Source of the DNA: Mycolicibacillus parakoreensis
GTDB lineage: Bacteria > Actinomycetota > Actinomycetes > Mycobacteriales > Mycobacteriaceae
DNA: 64,000 bases
Reading direction: 5' to 3'
Assembly (NCBI RefSeq): GCF_022370835.2
Contig: NZ_CP092365.1
Location: 2,480,001-2,544,000 of the forward strand
Shown: positions 1 through 6,994 of the stretch, one piece after another
Numbering within the stretch: position 1 is the stretch's first letter
Layout of the letters: every line of letters begins with the position of its first letter
Translations under genes and position numbers: made by a program
The notes under the pieces: model-generated
What the model saw: the letters and a program-made list of their open reading frames with translations, nothing else
Told to the model about the DNA's origin: nothing
Database searches by the model: none

Positions 1-1603
1 GCGAGCCCAGCGGGCTCTGCTCCAAGGCGGGCGCGGCCGGGGCCGCCGCCGCCGGATGCTGCGCCAGATAGTCCCGGTGGGCGCCGTCGGGGTCGGTGCT
101 GATCCGGGAGAAGATGTCGGCCCAGTCCGCGGTGCCCATCGCCGACTCGATGTGGTCGGGGGGCCCGGCGAAGGCGGTTTTGCCGCCGGGGGCCAACAAC
201 AGCACCTGATCGCACATGTTCAGATAGGTCAGCGAGTGGGTGACCACCAGCACCACCCGGCCGGCGTCGGCGAGCTGGCGCAGCATCGTCATCACCTGGC
301 GGTCCAGCGCCGGGTCGAGCCCGGAGGTCGGTTCGTCCAGGATCAGCAGCGACGGCCCGGTCAGCAGCTCCATCGCCACCGACACCCGTTTGCGCTGCCC
401 ACCGGAGAGTTTGTCGATCCGCTTGGTCTTGTGGTCGGTCAGTTCGAGTTCGTCGAGGACCTTGTCGACGACCCGTTGGCGATCGGCGCCGGAGGTGTCC
501 GGTGGCAGACGCAGCTCGGCGGCGTAGCGCAGCGCCTGGTCGACACTGAGTTGACGGTGCACCACATCGTCTTGGGGGACCATCCCGATCCGCGACCGCA
601 TCGAGGCGTACTCGGCGTGTACGTCGTGGCCGTCGAAGGCGACCAGCCCGGCGGTCGGCGCAATGGCGCCCCCGGCGAGCTTGCTCAGCGTGGATTTGCC
701 CGCGCCGGACGGGCCGATCACCGCGGTGAGGCTGCCGGGACGCGCGGTGAACGACACGTCGCTGATCAGCGACTGGCTCTCGATGGCCAGGCCCAGGCCG
801 TAGACCTGCAACCCGCGCAGTTGCGGGGCGAGCGGGCGCGGCACCAGCGTGCCGTCGGCCACCACCAGGTCGGTGTTGCCGATGGTGACGACGTCGTCGT
901 CGTGCAGCACGGTGCGCTCGATGCGCTGGCCGTTGACGAACGTGCCGTTGCTGCTGCGATTGTCGAGGATCTCCAGCCCGGCCGGCGACGGCGTCAAGGT
1001 GGCGTGAACCCGCGACGCCAGGGCGTCGTCGACGACGATCGTGTTGGTCTCCAGACGCCCGACGGTGGTCGCGCCCTCCGGCGGCGCGGTCAACGGCGTC
1101 GGCATCAGCCGGCGCACCGCGCCGGTGATGCGCTCGGCCGCCCCCGGGGCGGCCGACCGGGCCTGCGGGGACACCCGGGCGATCACGGTCTGCGGCGCCG
1201 CGGCCGGCGGGACCCCCGCGGGGCCCGAGGACGCCCCCGCACCCGGCGCCGGTCGCGCCGGATACGCGCCGGGACCGCGGTGCGGCGGGGTCACCCGGAA
1301 CCGCAGCTTCGGACCGTTGGCCGCGCCGAGGGCGATGACCCGGCCGTCGTGCACGGGCCCGCCGGGCACCCGGTGGCCGTCGACGAAGATGCCGTTGCGG
1401 CTGCGGTCGACGGCGATCCACTGGTTGTCCTCGACCCGCACCAGCACGTGCACGCGCGACACCAGCGCCGCGACACCGGGGGCGTCGAGGGTGATGTCGC
1501 ATTGCTCGCTGCGGCCGATGGCGACCTCGTGTCCGGGCAGAAACGTGTACATCGCCTTGCCGAGCCACACGGTCAACGGCGGCACGGGCGGATGGGTCAC
1601 CAT
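1..1603 (-). CDS. FHA-domain ABC transporter (Rv1747-like), C-terminus off the left edge
   Basis: N-terminal part of an ABC exporter with two FHA domains, the arrangement of mycobacterial Rv1747. Reading leftward, residues about 10-85 form FHA1 (IGRSEQCDITL, SRVHVLV, RNGIFVDG). After a Pro/Ala linker, residues about 185-255 form FHA2 (VGRLETNTIVV, SRVHATL, SNGTFVNG). The nucleotide-binding domain follows, with Walker A GPSGAGKST near residue 298, signature LSGGQRKRVS and Walker B LLILDEPTSGLD. The membrane domain that normally follows lies beyond position 1. FHA domains bind phosphothreonine, so Ser/Thr kinase control is expected from the family; Rv1747 has been linked to cell-wall glycolipid export. 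The start is the ATG at 1603. Family assignment is strong; the exact substrate is unknown. Confidence 0.88.
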   Translation of the reverse strand, partial: MVTHPPVPPLTVWLGKAMYTFLPGHEVAIGRSEQCDITLDAPGVAALVSRVHVLVRVEDNQWIAVDRSRNGIFVDGHRVPGGPVHDGRVIALGAANGPKLRFRVTPPHRGPGAYPARPAPGAGASSGPAGVPPAAAPQTVIARVSPQARSAAPGAAERITGAVRRLMPTPLTAPPEGATTVGRLETNTIVVDDALASRVHATLTPSPAGLEILDNRSSNGTFVNGQRIERTVLHDDDVVTIGNTDLVVADGTLVPRPLAPQLRGLQVYGLGLAIESQSLISDVSFTARPGSLTAVIGPSGAGKSTLSKLAGGAIAPTAGLVAFDGHDVHAEYASMRSRIGMVPQDDVVHRQLSVDQALRYAAELRLPPDTSGADRQRVVDKVLDELELTDHKTKRIDKLSGGQRKRVSVAMELLTGPSLLILDEPTSGLDPALDRQVMTMLRQLADAGRVVLVVTHSLTYLNMCDQVLLLAPGGKTAFAGPPDHIESAMGTADWADIFSRISTDPDGAHRDYLAQHPAAAAPAAPALEQSPLGS

Positions 1604-1720
1604 AGCCGGATCGGGCCTTCCCCACCCGGCTCATCGCCGGGCGTCTGTGTTGTCTGACTGTTCTGCGCGTCCGCCGCACCCCGCGCCGATGCCGAGGTCA
1701 CCCGACGGTCCCCCGGCGGT

Positions 1721-2050
1721 CTAGGACGCCAGCATGCTGGCCAGGGCGGCGATACGTCGAGAACGATATCCCGGCCGCACCGGCGTGCCCCCGTATTCGG
1801 CCAGCGAACGCAGTTTGCGCAGGGCGAAGTCGCGCCCGCGGCCGGACTCGGGGATCTCCACCCCCGCCCACAGCCCCTGGGCCCCCGGGGTCTCCCAGGC
1901 CTCCCGGGCGCACAGCCAGCGGGCCGGGCAGGCCCGGCACAGCGCCTTGGCCCCCTCGTCGGGGTGGGTGGTCCAGCGCTCCGGATCGGCGGCGCAGGCG
2001 GGCACGAAACCGCGGGGCGGGACGGTACCGGCGGCGATCGTTGACGTCAT
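1721..2050 (-). CDS. whiB6: WhiB6-like iron-sulfur transcription factor
   Basis: WhiB-family [4Fe-4S] regulator of 109 aa. The four cluster ligands are visible as C19, C38, C41 and C47 (CX18CX2CX5C), followed by GLWAGVEIPESGR, which matches the WhiB6 variant of the usual G[VI]WGG turn, and a basic tail. DPERWTT and LCRACPARWLCA also match WhiB6 rather than WhiB1-4 or WhiB7. The ATG at 2050 is preceded by GAGGAGTGAA, a strong ribosome binding site, so the longer reading frame up to 2206 is not needed. In M. tuberculosis WhiB6 controls ESX-1 genes and is divergent from espM. The same divergent partner is present here, but no ESX-1 gene is in the window. Confidence 0.85.
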   Translation of the reverse strand: MTSTIAAGTVPPRGFVPACAADPERWTTHPDEGAKALCRACPARWLCAREAWETPGAQGLWAGVEIPESGRGRDFALRKLRSLAEYGGTPVRPGYRSRRIAALASMLAS

Positions 2051-2108
2051 TTCACTCCTCCTCGAACGACTCCGGTGCGGGCTGCACCAGCGATGGCACG
2101 ACTCTAAC

Positions 2109-2190
2109 CGTAGCGCTACGTTTATGCAACACAAAACAGCGCTTTCGCTACGATTTATGGCAGCTATCTGTCGCACCGCTACGTCATACC
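2109..2190. promoter_or_regulatory. Phased CGCTACG repeats in the whiB6/espM divergent promoter
   Basis: The heptamer CGCTACG occurs three times in the same orientation at 2114-2120, 2146-2152 and 2177-2183, with start spacings of 32 and 31 bp, close to three helical turns each. The first copy is half of a perfect 12-bp palindrome, CGTAGCGCTACG, at 2109-2120. The first two copies are followed by a T-rich stretch (TTTAT, ATTTAT). They lie 60-135 bp upstream of whiB6, in an unusually A+T-rich stretch. This looks like an operator array, probably for the divergent FHA-HTH protein or WhiB6 itself. The binding protein is inferred, not shown. Confidence 0.55.
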
Positions 2191-2279
2191 GCGGTGACCA
2201 GCACAAATCGATCGGGGGCGACTCCGCCCGGTCCCGAGAACGCCACGGTTATACGCCGGGACGGCCCCGACCGGTGCGG

Positions 2280-2286
2280 TATACAT
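2280..2286 (+). promoter_or_regulatory. Candidate -10 element for the espM-like gene
   Basis: TATACAT lies 60 bp before the ATG at 2346 and is the best -10-like hexamer on this strand. No convincing -35 box is seen. The downstream ribosome binding site AAAGGAGGGG (2327-2336) is very strong. Confidence 0.3.
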
Positions 2287-2345
2287 GTAGCAACGGCACG
2301 GAACGGGGCCGAGAAGTTGTAGCGTGAAAGGAGGGGTCCGCAGCG

Positions 2346-3473
2346 ATGAGTGAGCGGTCGTTCCCGGCCCCGGCGCCGACGCTGGCGGTTCAGATCGGAG
2401 CCGAGCGCCATCTGCTCGCCCCGGCCAACGGTCCGGTGGTGATCGGTCGCGACCCCGATGCCGCGGTCCACCTGCGCGACGATCGGATTTCACGCTCCCA
2501 CGTGCGCTTGGAACCCCAGGTCGACGGCTGGCAGGCGATCGACACCAGCACCAACGGCATCTTCGTCGACGGGGTGCAACGCAGCTCGGTGTTCATCACC
2601 GCCCCGCTGACGATCCATCTCGGTGATGCCCGCGGCATCCCGGTGCGGTTCACCCCGGGCTCTCCGATGGAGGTCACCGGCATCAGCGCCGGCATCAGCG
2701 CTGCCGCCGGGGCGGCCGACCGCACCGAGGTGGTCTCGCGCACCGCGGAGGTCTCCGCCGAATACGACCAGGTGGATCCGGCGGTCGCGCGGGCCGGGCG
2801 CGCGGTGGCCGCGCGCCGCCGCGAACTCGACATCACCCAGCGCAGCCTGGCCCGCGACAAGATCATCAATGCCGGCACCCTGATCTCCTTCGAGAAGGGG
2901 CGCAGCTGGCCACGACGGGGCACGCTGGCCAAACTCGAGGAGATCCTGCAGTGGGCGCCGGGCACCATCACCGAGATCCGCAACGGCGCTGTGCCCGACG
3001 AGGATCGCGAGACCACCGAGGCGGTCACCGACAGCGTGCGGGCCCCGCTGATGGCCGAGGCCGTGGAATTGGCGATGCACACCATCAACACCGCGGTCGC
3101 CGACCTGCCCGAGCCGTCGGATCCGGGATTCACCCCGAAGATCACCGCGGTCTTGGCCGACCTGCGCAAGCTGGAGGCCGTGGCCGCCAACGCGGCGCGC
3201 AACGCCAAGGGCACCCCGTCGGTGGTGCTGGCGTTGAGCACCGTGCGCCGTCGCTACCACGAGTTGATGCTGCGGGCGGTGCAGGCCCCGACCGCCACCC
3301 TGGGCCAGCGGCTGTATGCGGTGCGCGATCAGGCCGATCTCAGTGTGCAGGAGACCGCCAACGCCGCCGACCTGCCGGCGGAGACCATCGTCGACGCCGA
3401 GGCCGACCGCGAGATCGGCCAGGGCGCGGTGACGACGCTGGAGAACCTCATCGCCCAGCTGTCGATCAGTTAG
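2346..3473 (+). CDS. espM: FHA plus helix-turn-helix regulator, EspM-like
   Basis: A 375-aa protein with an N-terminal FHA domain (about residues 15-95: VVIGRDPDAAVHL, SRSHVRLEP, STNGIFVDG). An XRE-like helix-turn-helix follows (about 148-205: RRRELDITQRSLARDKI, LISFEKG). There is a long helical middle, and a second degenerate helix-turn-helix lies at the C-terminus (from about 316: LGQRLYAVRDQADLSVQETANAADL). It is divergent from whiB6 across 295 bp, the arrangement of espM in pathogenic mycobacteria, where EspM binds the whiB6 promoter and represses it. I assign EspM from domain layout and context, not alignment. The last 8 bp overlap the end of the convergent peptidase gene. The gene name is moderately sure; FHA-HTH regulator is sure. 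Confidence 0.65.
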   Translation: MSERSFPAPAPTLAVQIGAERHLLAPANGPVVIGRDPDAAVHLRDDRISRSHVRLEPQVDGWQAIDTSTNGIFVDGVQRSSVFITAPLTIHLGDARGIPVRFTPGSPMEVTGISAGISAAAGAADRTEVVSRTAEVSAEYDQVDPAVARAGRAVAARRRELDITQRSLARDKIINAGTLISFEKGRSWPRRGTLAKLEEILQWAPGTITEIRNGAVPDEDRETTEAVTDSVRAPLMAEAVELAMHTINTAVADLPEPSDPGFTPKITAVLADLRKLEAVAANAARNAKGTPSVVLALSTVRRRYHELMLRAVQAPTATLGQRLYAVRDQADLSVQETANAADLPAETIVDAEADREIGQGAVTTLENLIAQLSIS

Positions 3474-4923
3474 CGAAGCGCGCGAAACACCGGTCGGCGT
3501 TGCCGACCACCCCCGAGCGGAACGCGGTGATGCGGGTGAACCCCGCCGGGATCACCCCGCCGTTGACGTCGCTGGCCACGATGCCGTTGGTGAGCAGCCC
3601 CGCCACCGCTTCGTCGATGTCGCCGGCCGAGATCGTCAGTTCCCGGCCCGGGGCGGCCATCTCACGGTGGGCCACCCCGGTCAGGCACGCGGTGAGCATC
3701 GCCGAGCGCGGTGACTGCAACGACAGACCCCGCTGCTGCTGCACGGCGAGCATGTAGCGCGACATCACCACCGACAGCGCGGTGTCGTCGCCCTGCACCA
3801 GCACCCGCTGGTCGGTGTCGGCGGGCTGGCCCATCCGCTGCAGCGTGGGCAGATCGACCGCGATGACGCCGGTGGCCGGACAGTAGGACGCCGGCGGGCT
3901 CGGTCGGGCGTCGGCACACCCCGGCGCATCGAACGCCAGGCTCGGCGGCTCAGCCAGCGGGAAGATCTCGGCGAGCACCCCGAGCAAGGTCTGCAGGGTG
4001 TCCTCGTCGATATCGATCTCACCGCTTTGCAGGCTTCCGGTGGAGTCCGGCTGCAACGCCATCGGCAGATCACCGCGGCGCTCCCGGATCTCCTGCAGGT
4101 CGATGCCGCGACATCCGCGCGGACCGCTGTCGAATCCCATCTGAAAGGCACTGATGCGGTCCAGTGCGGTGCCGTGGCCGTACTTCTCCAGCAGCAGGCG
4201 TTCGGTGCGCGGGGTCAACACCGGGTCGCGCATCGCGATCAACCCGGCCAACAGGTGGCTCAGCCCGTCGCCGGTGCTCACCGTGAACCGCGGCGAACTG
4301 CCCTCGGCGACCCAGCGGATGTAGACCCCGGAGAAGCAGTCGGCCTGCTGTTCGAGCACGATGCCCGGGGTGCGCTCGTCGTTGAGGTCGGCCATGTGCT
4401 GGACCGCGTGACCGTACTCGTGTGCCAGCACCCCGGTGACCGCCATGTCGCCGAAGTATTTCTGCCCGGCGGGAAACAGCTGGCCGCGGTCCCAGGCCAT
4501 CAGGTTCTTGGGCGGACAGAACAGCGCGTTGGGTTCGTTATAGGTCTTGGCGCCACAGATTTTCGGGCTGCGCCGGTCGGTGGAGTCGTAGGACACCAGG
4601 GTGGCGACCGGCACGAACTCACCGGCGAAATACTCCGGGTAGTGCTCGCGCCAGTAGCCCTCGATGTCGTTGATCGACAGCACCGCAAGCCTGTCGATCT
4701 CACCGTCGTCGGTGTTGCGCACCGTGCCAACCGGATCGGGGGCATCGGCGCGCGGGCCACTGGGGCCGTCGCTGACCGGCAGCCCCCCGACGAAGAACGG
4801 GTCGTACATCATCGACACGGCCGTGCCCGGCAGATAGCTGGTGCAACCGGCCAGCACCAGTGCCGCGCCCACCGCGAGCACCGCCTGGACCACTCGGCTC
4901 CGCGCACCGCGGTGTTCGTTCAT
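3466..4923 (-). CDS. Neutral zinc metallopeptidase lipoprotein
   Basis: A 485-aa exported lipoprotein: an N-terminal hydrophobic segment ends in the lipobox VLAGC (Cys 27). Zinc-site motif HEYGH (near residue 168) and the downstream EQQADCFSG give the HExxH-type plus Glu/Asp pattern of the YpfJ-like neutral zinc metallopeptidase family (PF04228). The ATG at 4923 is preferred because AGAGGGCGAAAA precedes it at good spacing; an in-frame ATG at 4938 overlaps the upstream stop codon. It starts 12 nt after the DUF4333 gene, so the two are probably co-transcribed. The substrate is unknown. Confidence 0.8.
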   Translation of the reverse strand: MNEHRGARSRVVQAVLAVGAALVLAGCTSYLPGTAVSMMYDPFFVGGLPVSDGPSGPRADAPDPVGTVRNTDDGEIDRLAVLSINDIEGYWREHYPEYFAGEFVPVATLVSYDSTDRRSPKICGAKTYNEPNALFCPPKNLMAWDRGQLFPAGQKYFGDMAVTGVLAHEYGHAVQHMADLNDERTPGIVLEQQADCFSGVYIRWVAEGSSPRFTVSTGDGLSHLLAGLIAMRDPVLTPRTERLLLEKYGHGTALDRISAFQMGFDSGPRGCRGIDLQEIRERRGDLPMALQPDSTGSLQSGEIDIDEDTLQTLLGVLAEIFPLAEPPSLAFDAPGCADARPSPPASYCPATGVIAVDLPTLQRMGQPADTDQRVLVQGDDTALSVVMSRYMLAVQQQRGLSLQSPRSAMLTACLTGVAHREMAAPGRELTISAGDIDEAVAGLLTNGIVASDVNGGVIPAGFTRITAFRSGVVGNADRCFARFAN

Positions 4924-4934
4924 TTTTCGCCCTC

Positions 4935-5420
4935 TCATCGCGGTGCGCTCACCCCGTAGGTGCCCTCGGCGTCCTCGATGGTGACCACCACCGTGCGCGG
5001 CGCCCCGTCGACGCTGACCTCACAGGTGAAACTCAGCCCGACGGTGATCGTGGGGCTCCGCCCGCCGTTGCACGACGTCACGGTGGCGGCCGCCAGGCCG
5101 TAGCCGGTGGCGTCGTCGGCGAGGATGCGCTGTACACCGGCGGCCACCTCGTCGATGTCGAGTCGGGTGCTGACGAAGTAGCCGGGTTTCCAGAAGCCGA
5201 GCAGCAGGATCGCCGCGGCCATCGCCAGACTCACGGCGATGACGCTGCCCAGCAACGCCGTGACCCACCGGGAGTCCTTCCCGCACCCGTCTCCCTCGGC
5301 GGCGCGCGCCGGCGCTGCCGGCGCGGCCCGCGTGGGCTGCGGCCGATGGGGACGGCGGGCCATCCGAGCGGCGGGCTGGGTTGGTTCCTCCCACGGCCCC
5401 GGCCGGTGGGATCTGCTCAT
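4935..5420 (-). CDS. DUF4333 membrane protein
   Basis: A 161-aa protein with a Pro/Arg/Ala-rich cytoplasmic N-terminus (residues 1-50), one transmembrane helix (about 58-82, VTALLGSVIAVSLAMAAAIL) and an extracytoplasmic DUF4333 domain with the two conserved cysteines (VTSCNGG and FTCEVSVDG), probably a disulfide. DUF4333 proteins are common small exported proteins of mycobacteria with no known activity. The ATG at 5420 follows GGAG at 11 nt; a longer frame to 5501 adds only low-complexity sequence. It sits directly upstream of the Zn-peptidase gene, so a functional link to that enzyme is plausible but unproven. Confidence 0.75.
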   Translation of the reverse strand: MSRSHRPGPWEEPTQPAARMARRPHRPQPTRAAPAAPARAAEGDGCGKDSRWVTALLGSVIAVSLAMAAAILLLGFWKPGYFVSTRLDIDEVAAGVQRILADDATGYGLAAATVTSCNGGRSPTITVGLSFTCEVSVDGAPRTVVVTIEDAEGTYGVSAPR

Positions 5421-5535
5421 TGGGTCGTTCTCCGTCTCGCAGCGGTGCGCATCGGCGTCCCGTCGACTCGGTCCCCCTCGGGAAATACCGCTGGGGCCCA
5501 AGCCGGTGACGCCTGCGCCCCAGCGGTGAGTGGAA

Positions 5536-5907
5536 CTAGTTACACTGCCAGCTGAGGATCCAGCCGCCGGGGACGTGGCTCTGCGCGTCGTTCATCGCCG
5601 CCTGCAGCGTCGGTCCGTAGCCACCGTGCATGTAGTTGCTGTTGCGGGCCACCGCACCACATTCGGTGAAGCTGACCAGCACGGTGCAATCGGTGTATCC
5701 GCAGTAGCTCAGCGCCATGTTGTTCGCCGACGCCTGGGTGGGATGATCCCAGGCCCGACCTCCCGATCCGGTGGAACCGGAGTAGGCGATCGCGCCCCAG
5801 TAGCTGGCGGCGTTGGCGGCCGGCGCCACGGCGAGGGTCATCCCGGCCACCGACGCCAAACTCGCCACAACGGCGGCGGCCTGCCGTCGGAAAGCAGCCT
5901 TTGCCAT
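5536..5907 (-). CDS. Secreted DUF4189 protein (Rv1269c-like)
   Basis: A 123-aa secreted protein: basic N-terminus, hydrophobic core and a signal peptidase site after APAANA (cleavage near residue 33). The mature DUF4189 domain begins ASYWGAIAYSG and has paired cysteines (YCGYTDC, FTECGAV, SWQCN) typical of this small disulfide-rich family, which includes Rv1269c and Rv1813c. The ATG at 5907 follows AAAGGA; a longer frame to 6021 would run into lprA and carries no signal sequence, so it is rejected. It lies downstream of the lprA-like gene, the same pairing as Rv1270c-Rv1269c. Confidence 0.8.
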   Translation of the reverse strand: MAKAAFRRQAAAVVASLASVAGMTLAVAPAANAASYWGAIAYSGSTGSGGRAWDHPTQASANNMALSYCGYTDCTVLVSFTECGAVARNSNYMHGGYGPTLQAAMNDAQSHVPGGWILSWQCN

Positions 5908-5981
5908 GGTTTTTCCTTTCTCGATCCGGTCTGCCGGATAGGAGTGAATAGGGGTGGGGTTGAAAGTGGTTTCCATGGCGG

Positions 5982-6719
5982 TTACACCGGTGGCTTGCTG
6001 ACGTCGACCTGCTTGCCCCACTCGGACAGACTCAGGGTCAACACGGCGCCGTCAACCGGAACGACCTGCACCTTCACCGGATAGTTCGTGCCGTCGTCGG
6101 CGATCCAGACGGTGGTCGGCATCTCCACGGCGTCCTTGGGCGCCAGCCGCGAACCCGACAGCGCCATGATGTCGTCGGTCGACGACGTTCCGCTCACCTT
6201 GGTGGTCTCGGTGTCGCCGATCTTCTCGGTGCCCTCGATCTTCGGATCCTCCAGTTTGCTCAGCACGTTGGCCAGGCCCTTGTCCGGGTCGAGAATGGTC
6301 GACACGTCGTAAATCGAGGCCCCGTCACCGAAATCGGTGAATGCCCCGCCGGGGTCGCCGACATCGGAGTAGAGGTGACCGTCGACGTAGACGAATTTCG
6401 CGTCGATGTCCTTCTGTCCGACGATCAGCGTCGCGTCCCCGGTCGCCGCGGTCTGCGGGTCGTTGGAGATATCGCCCTGCAGGGATCGGACCGCCAGGTT
6501 GGGGACGGTGCCCTCGGTGGTCAGTTCCAGGTGCAGGCCGGTGACCTCGCTCAAGGCGTCGGCGGAGTCTTCGACGAGCTGGCTGGCGTCACCGTCGGTG
6601 GCGTTGCTCGGCCCGGTGTCGCTGGGCCCGGAGTCCGAGGACGAACACCCGGAGAGGGCCAGCGCTGCCGCGACAACGGCCGATGTTGCGACCACACCGG
6701 TTCGAAACCGGAGTTTCAT
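5982..6719 (-). CDS. lprA: LprA-like lipoprotein of the LppX/LprG family
   Basis: A 245-aa lipoprotein with lipobox ALSGC (Cys 25) and an LppX_LprAFG fold. Segments such as LQGDISNDPQTAATGDATL, FVYVDGHLYSD and GASIYDVSTILDPDKGLAN closely match LprA (Rv1270c), a TLR2-active lipoprotein. Family members carry a hydrophobic cavity for acylated lipids. The ATG at 6719 is chosen because AGGAG sits 6 nt upstream; the ATG at 6725 would overlap that site. The DUF4189 gene follows 74 bp downstream, so an operon is likely. Paralogue choice (LprA over LprG) rests on sequence recall and the neighbour gene. Confidence 0.78.
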   Translation of the reverse strand: MKLRFRTGVVATSAVVAAALALSGCSSSDSGPSDTGPSNATDGDASQLVEDSADALSEVTGLHLELTTEGTVPNLAVRSLQGDISNDPQTAATGDATLIVGQKDIDAKFVYVDGHLYSDVGDPGGAFTDFGDGASIYDVSTILDPDKGLANVLSKLEDPKIEGTEKIGDTETTKVSGTSSTDDIMALSGSRLAPKDAVEMPTTVWIADDGTNYPVKVQVVPVDGAVLTLSLSEWGKQVDVSKPPV

Positions 6720-6809
6720 AGACATCTCCTTTGTAGGTTCGCGGCAACGCCGCTGGTCTGACTCCTCTGGAGTCGGAAAAATCTTAACCGGACATTCGGG
6801 GGGCCGGAC

Positions 6810-6840
6810 CCGGAATTTTCGTTAACCCGGGTAATTCCGG
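6810..6840. promoter_or_regulatory. Inverted repeat upstream of lprA
   Basis: Arms CCGGAATT (6810-6817) and AATTCCGG (6833-6840) are separated by 15 bp, about 90-120 bp upstream of the lprA start. The arms are perfect and the spacer is A+T-richer than the surroundings. This is a candidate operator or two-component response-regulator site. The rest of the 6841-6994 stretch, down to the ftsK stop, shows nothing I can name. Confidence 0.3.
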
Positions 6841-6994
6841 TCGGACAATTCGACGATAGACGCCCGCGGCGGGGCCCTGGCACGCGAAATCTCTGCACCG
6901 ATGCCGAGCCGTACCGGGGCGACGACCGCCCGCGCCGATCACCGGCCGCGAGAGTTACTGCCGCGCAGCGTCGGTGAAGTCTGTGCGGGTGAAG

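Noticed and set aside
56-1657. Plus-strand frame at the left edge
   Set aside because: Antisense to the FHA-ABC transporter, whose Walker and FHA motifs are clear on the minus strand.
5536-6021. Longer start for the DUF4189 protein
   Set aside because: The extra 38 residues overlap lprA and hide the signal peptide, while the ATG at 5907 has an AAAGGA site.
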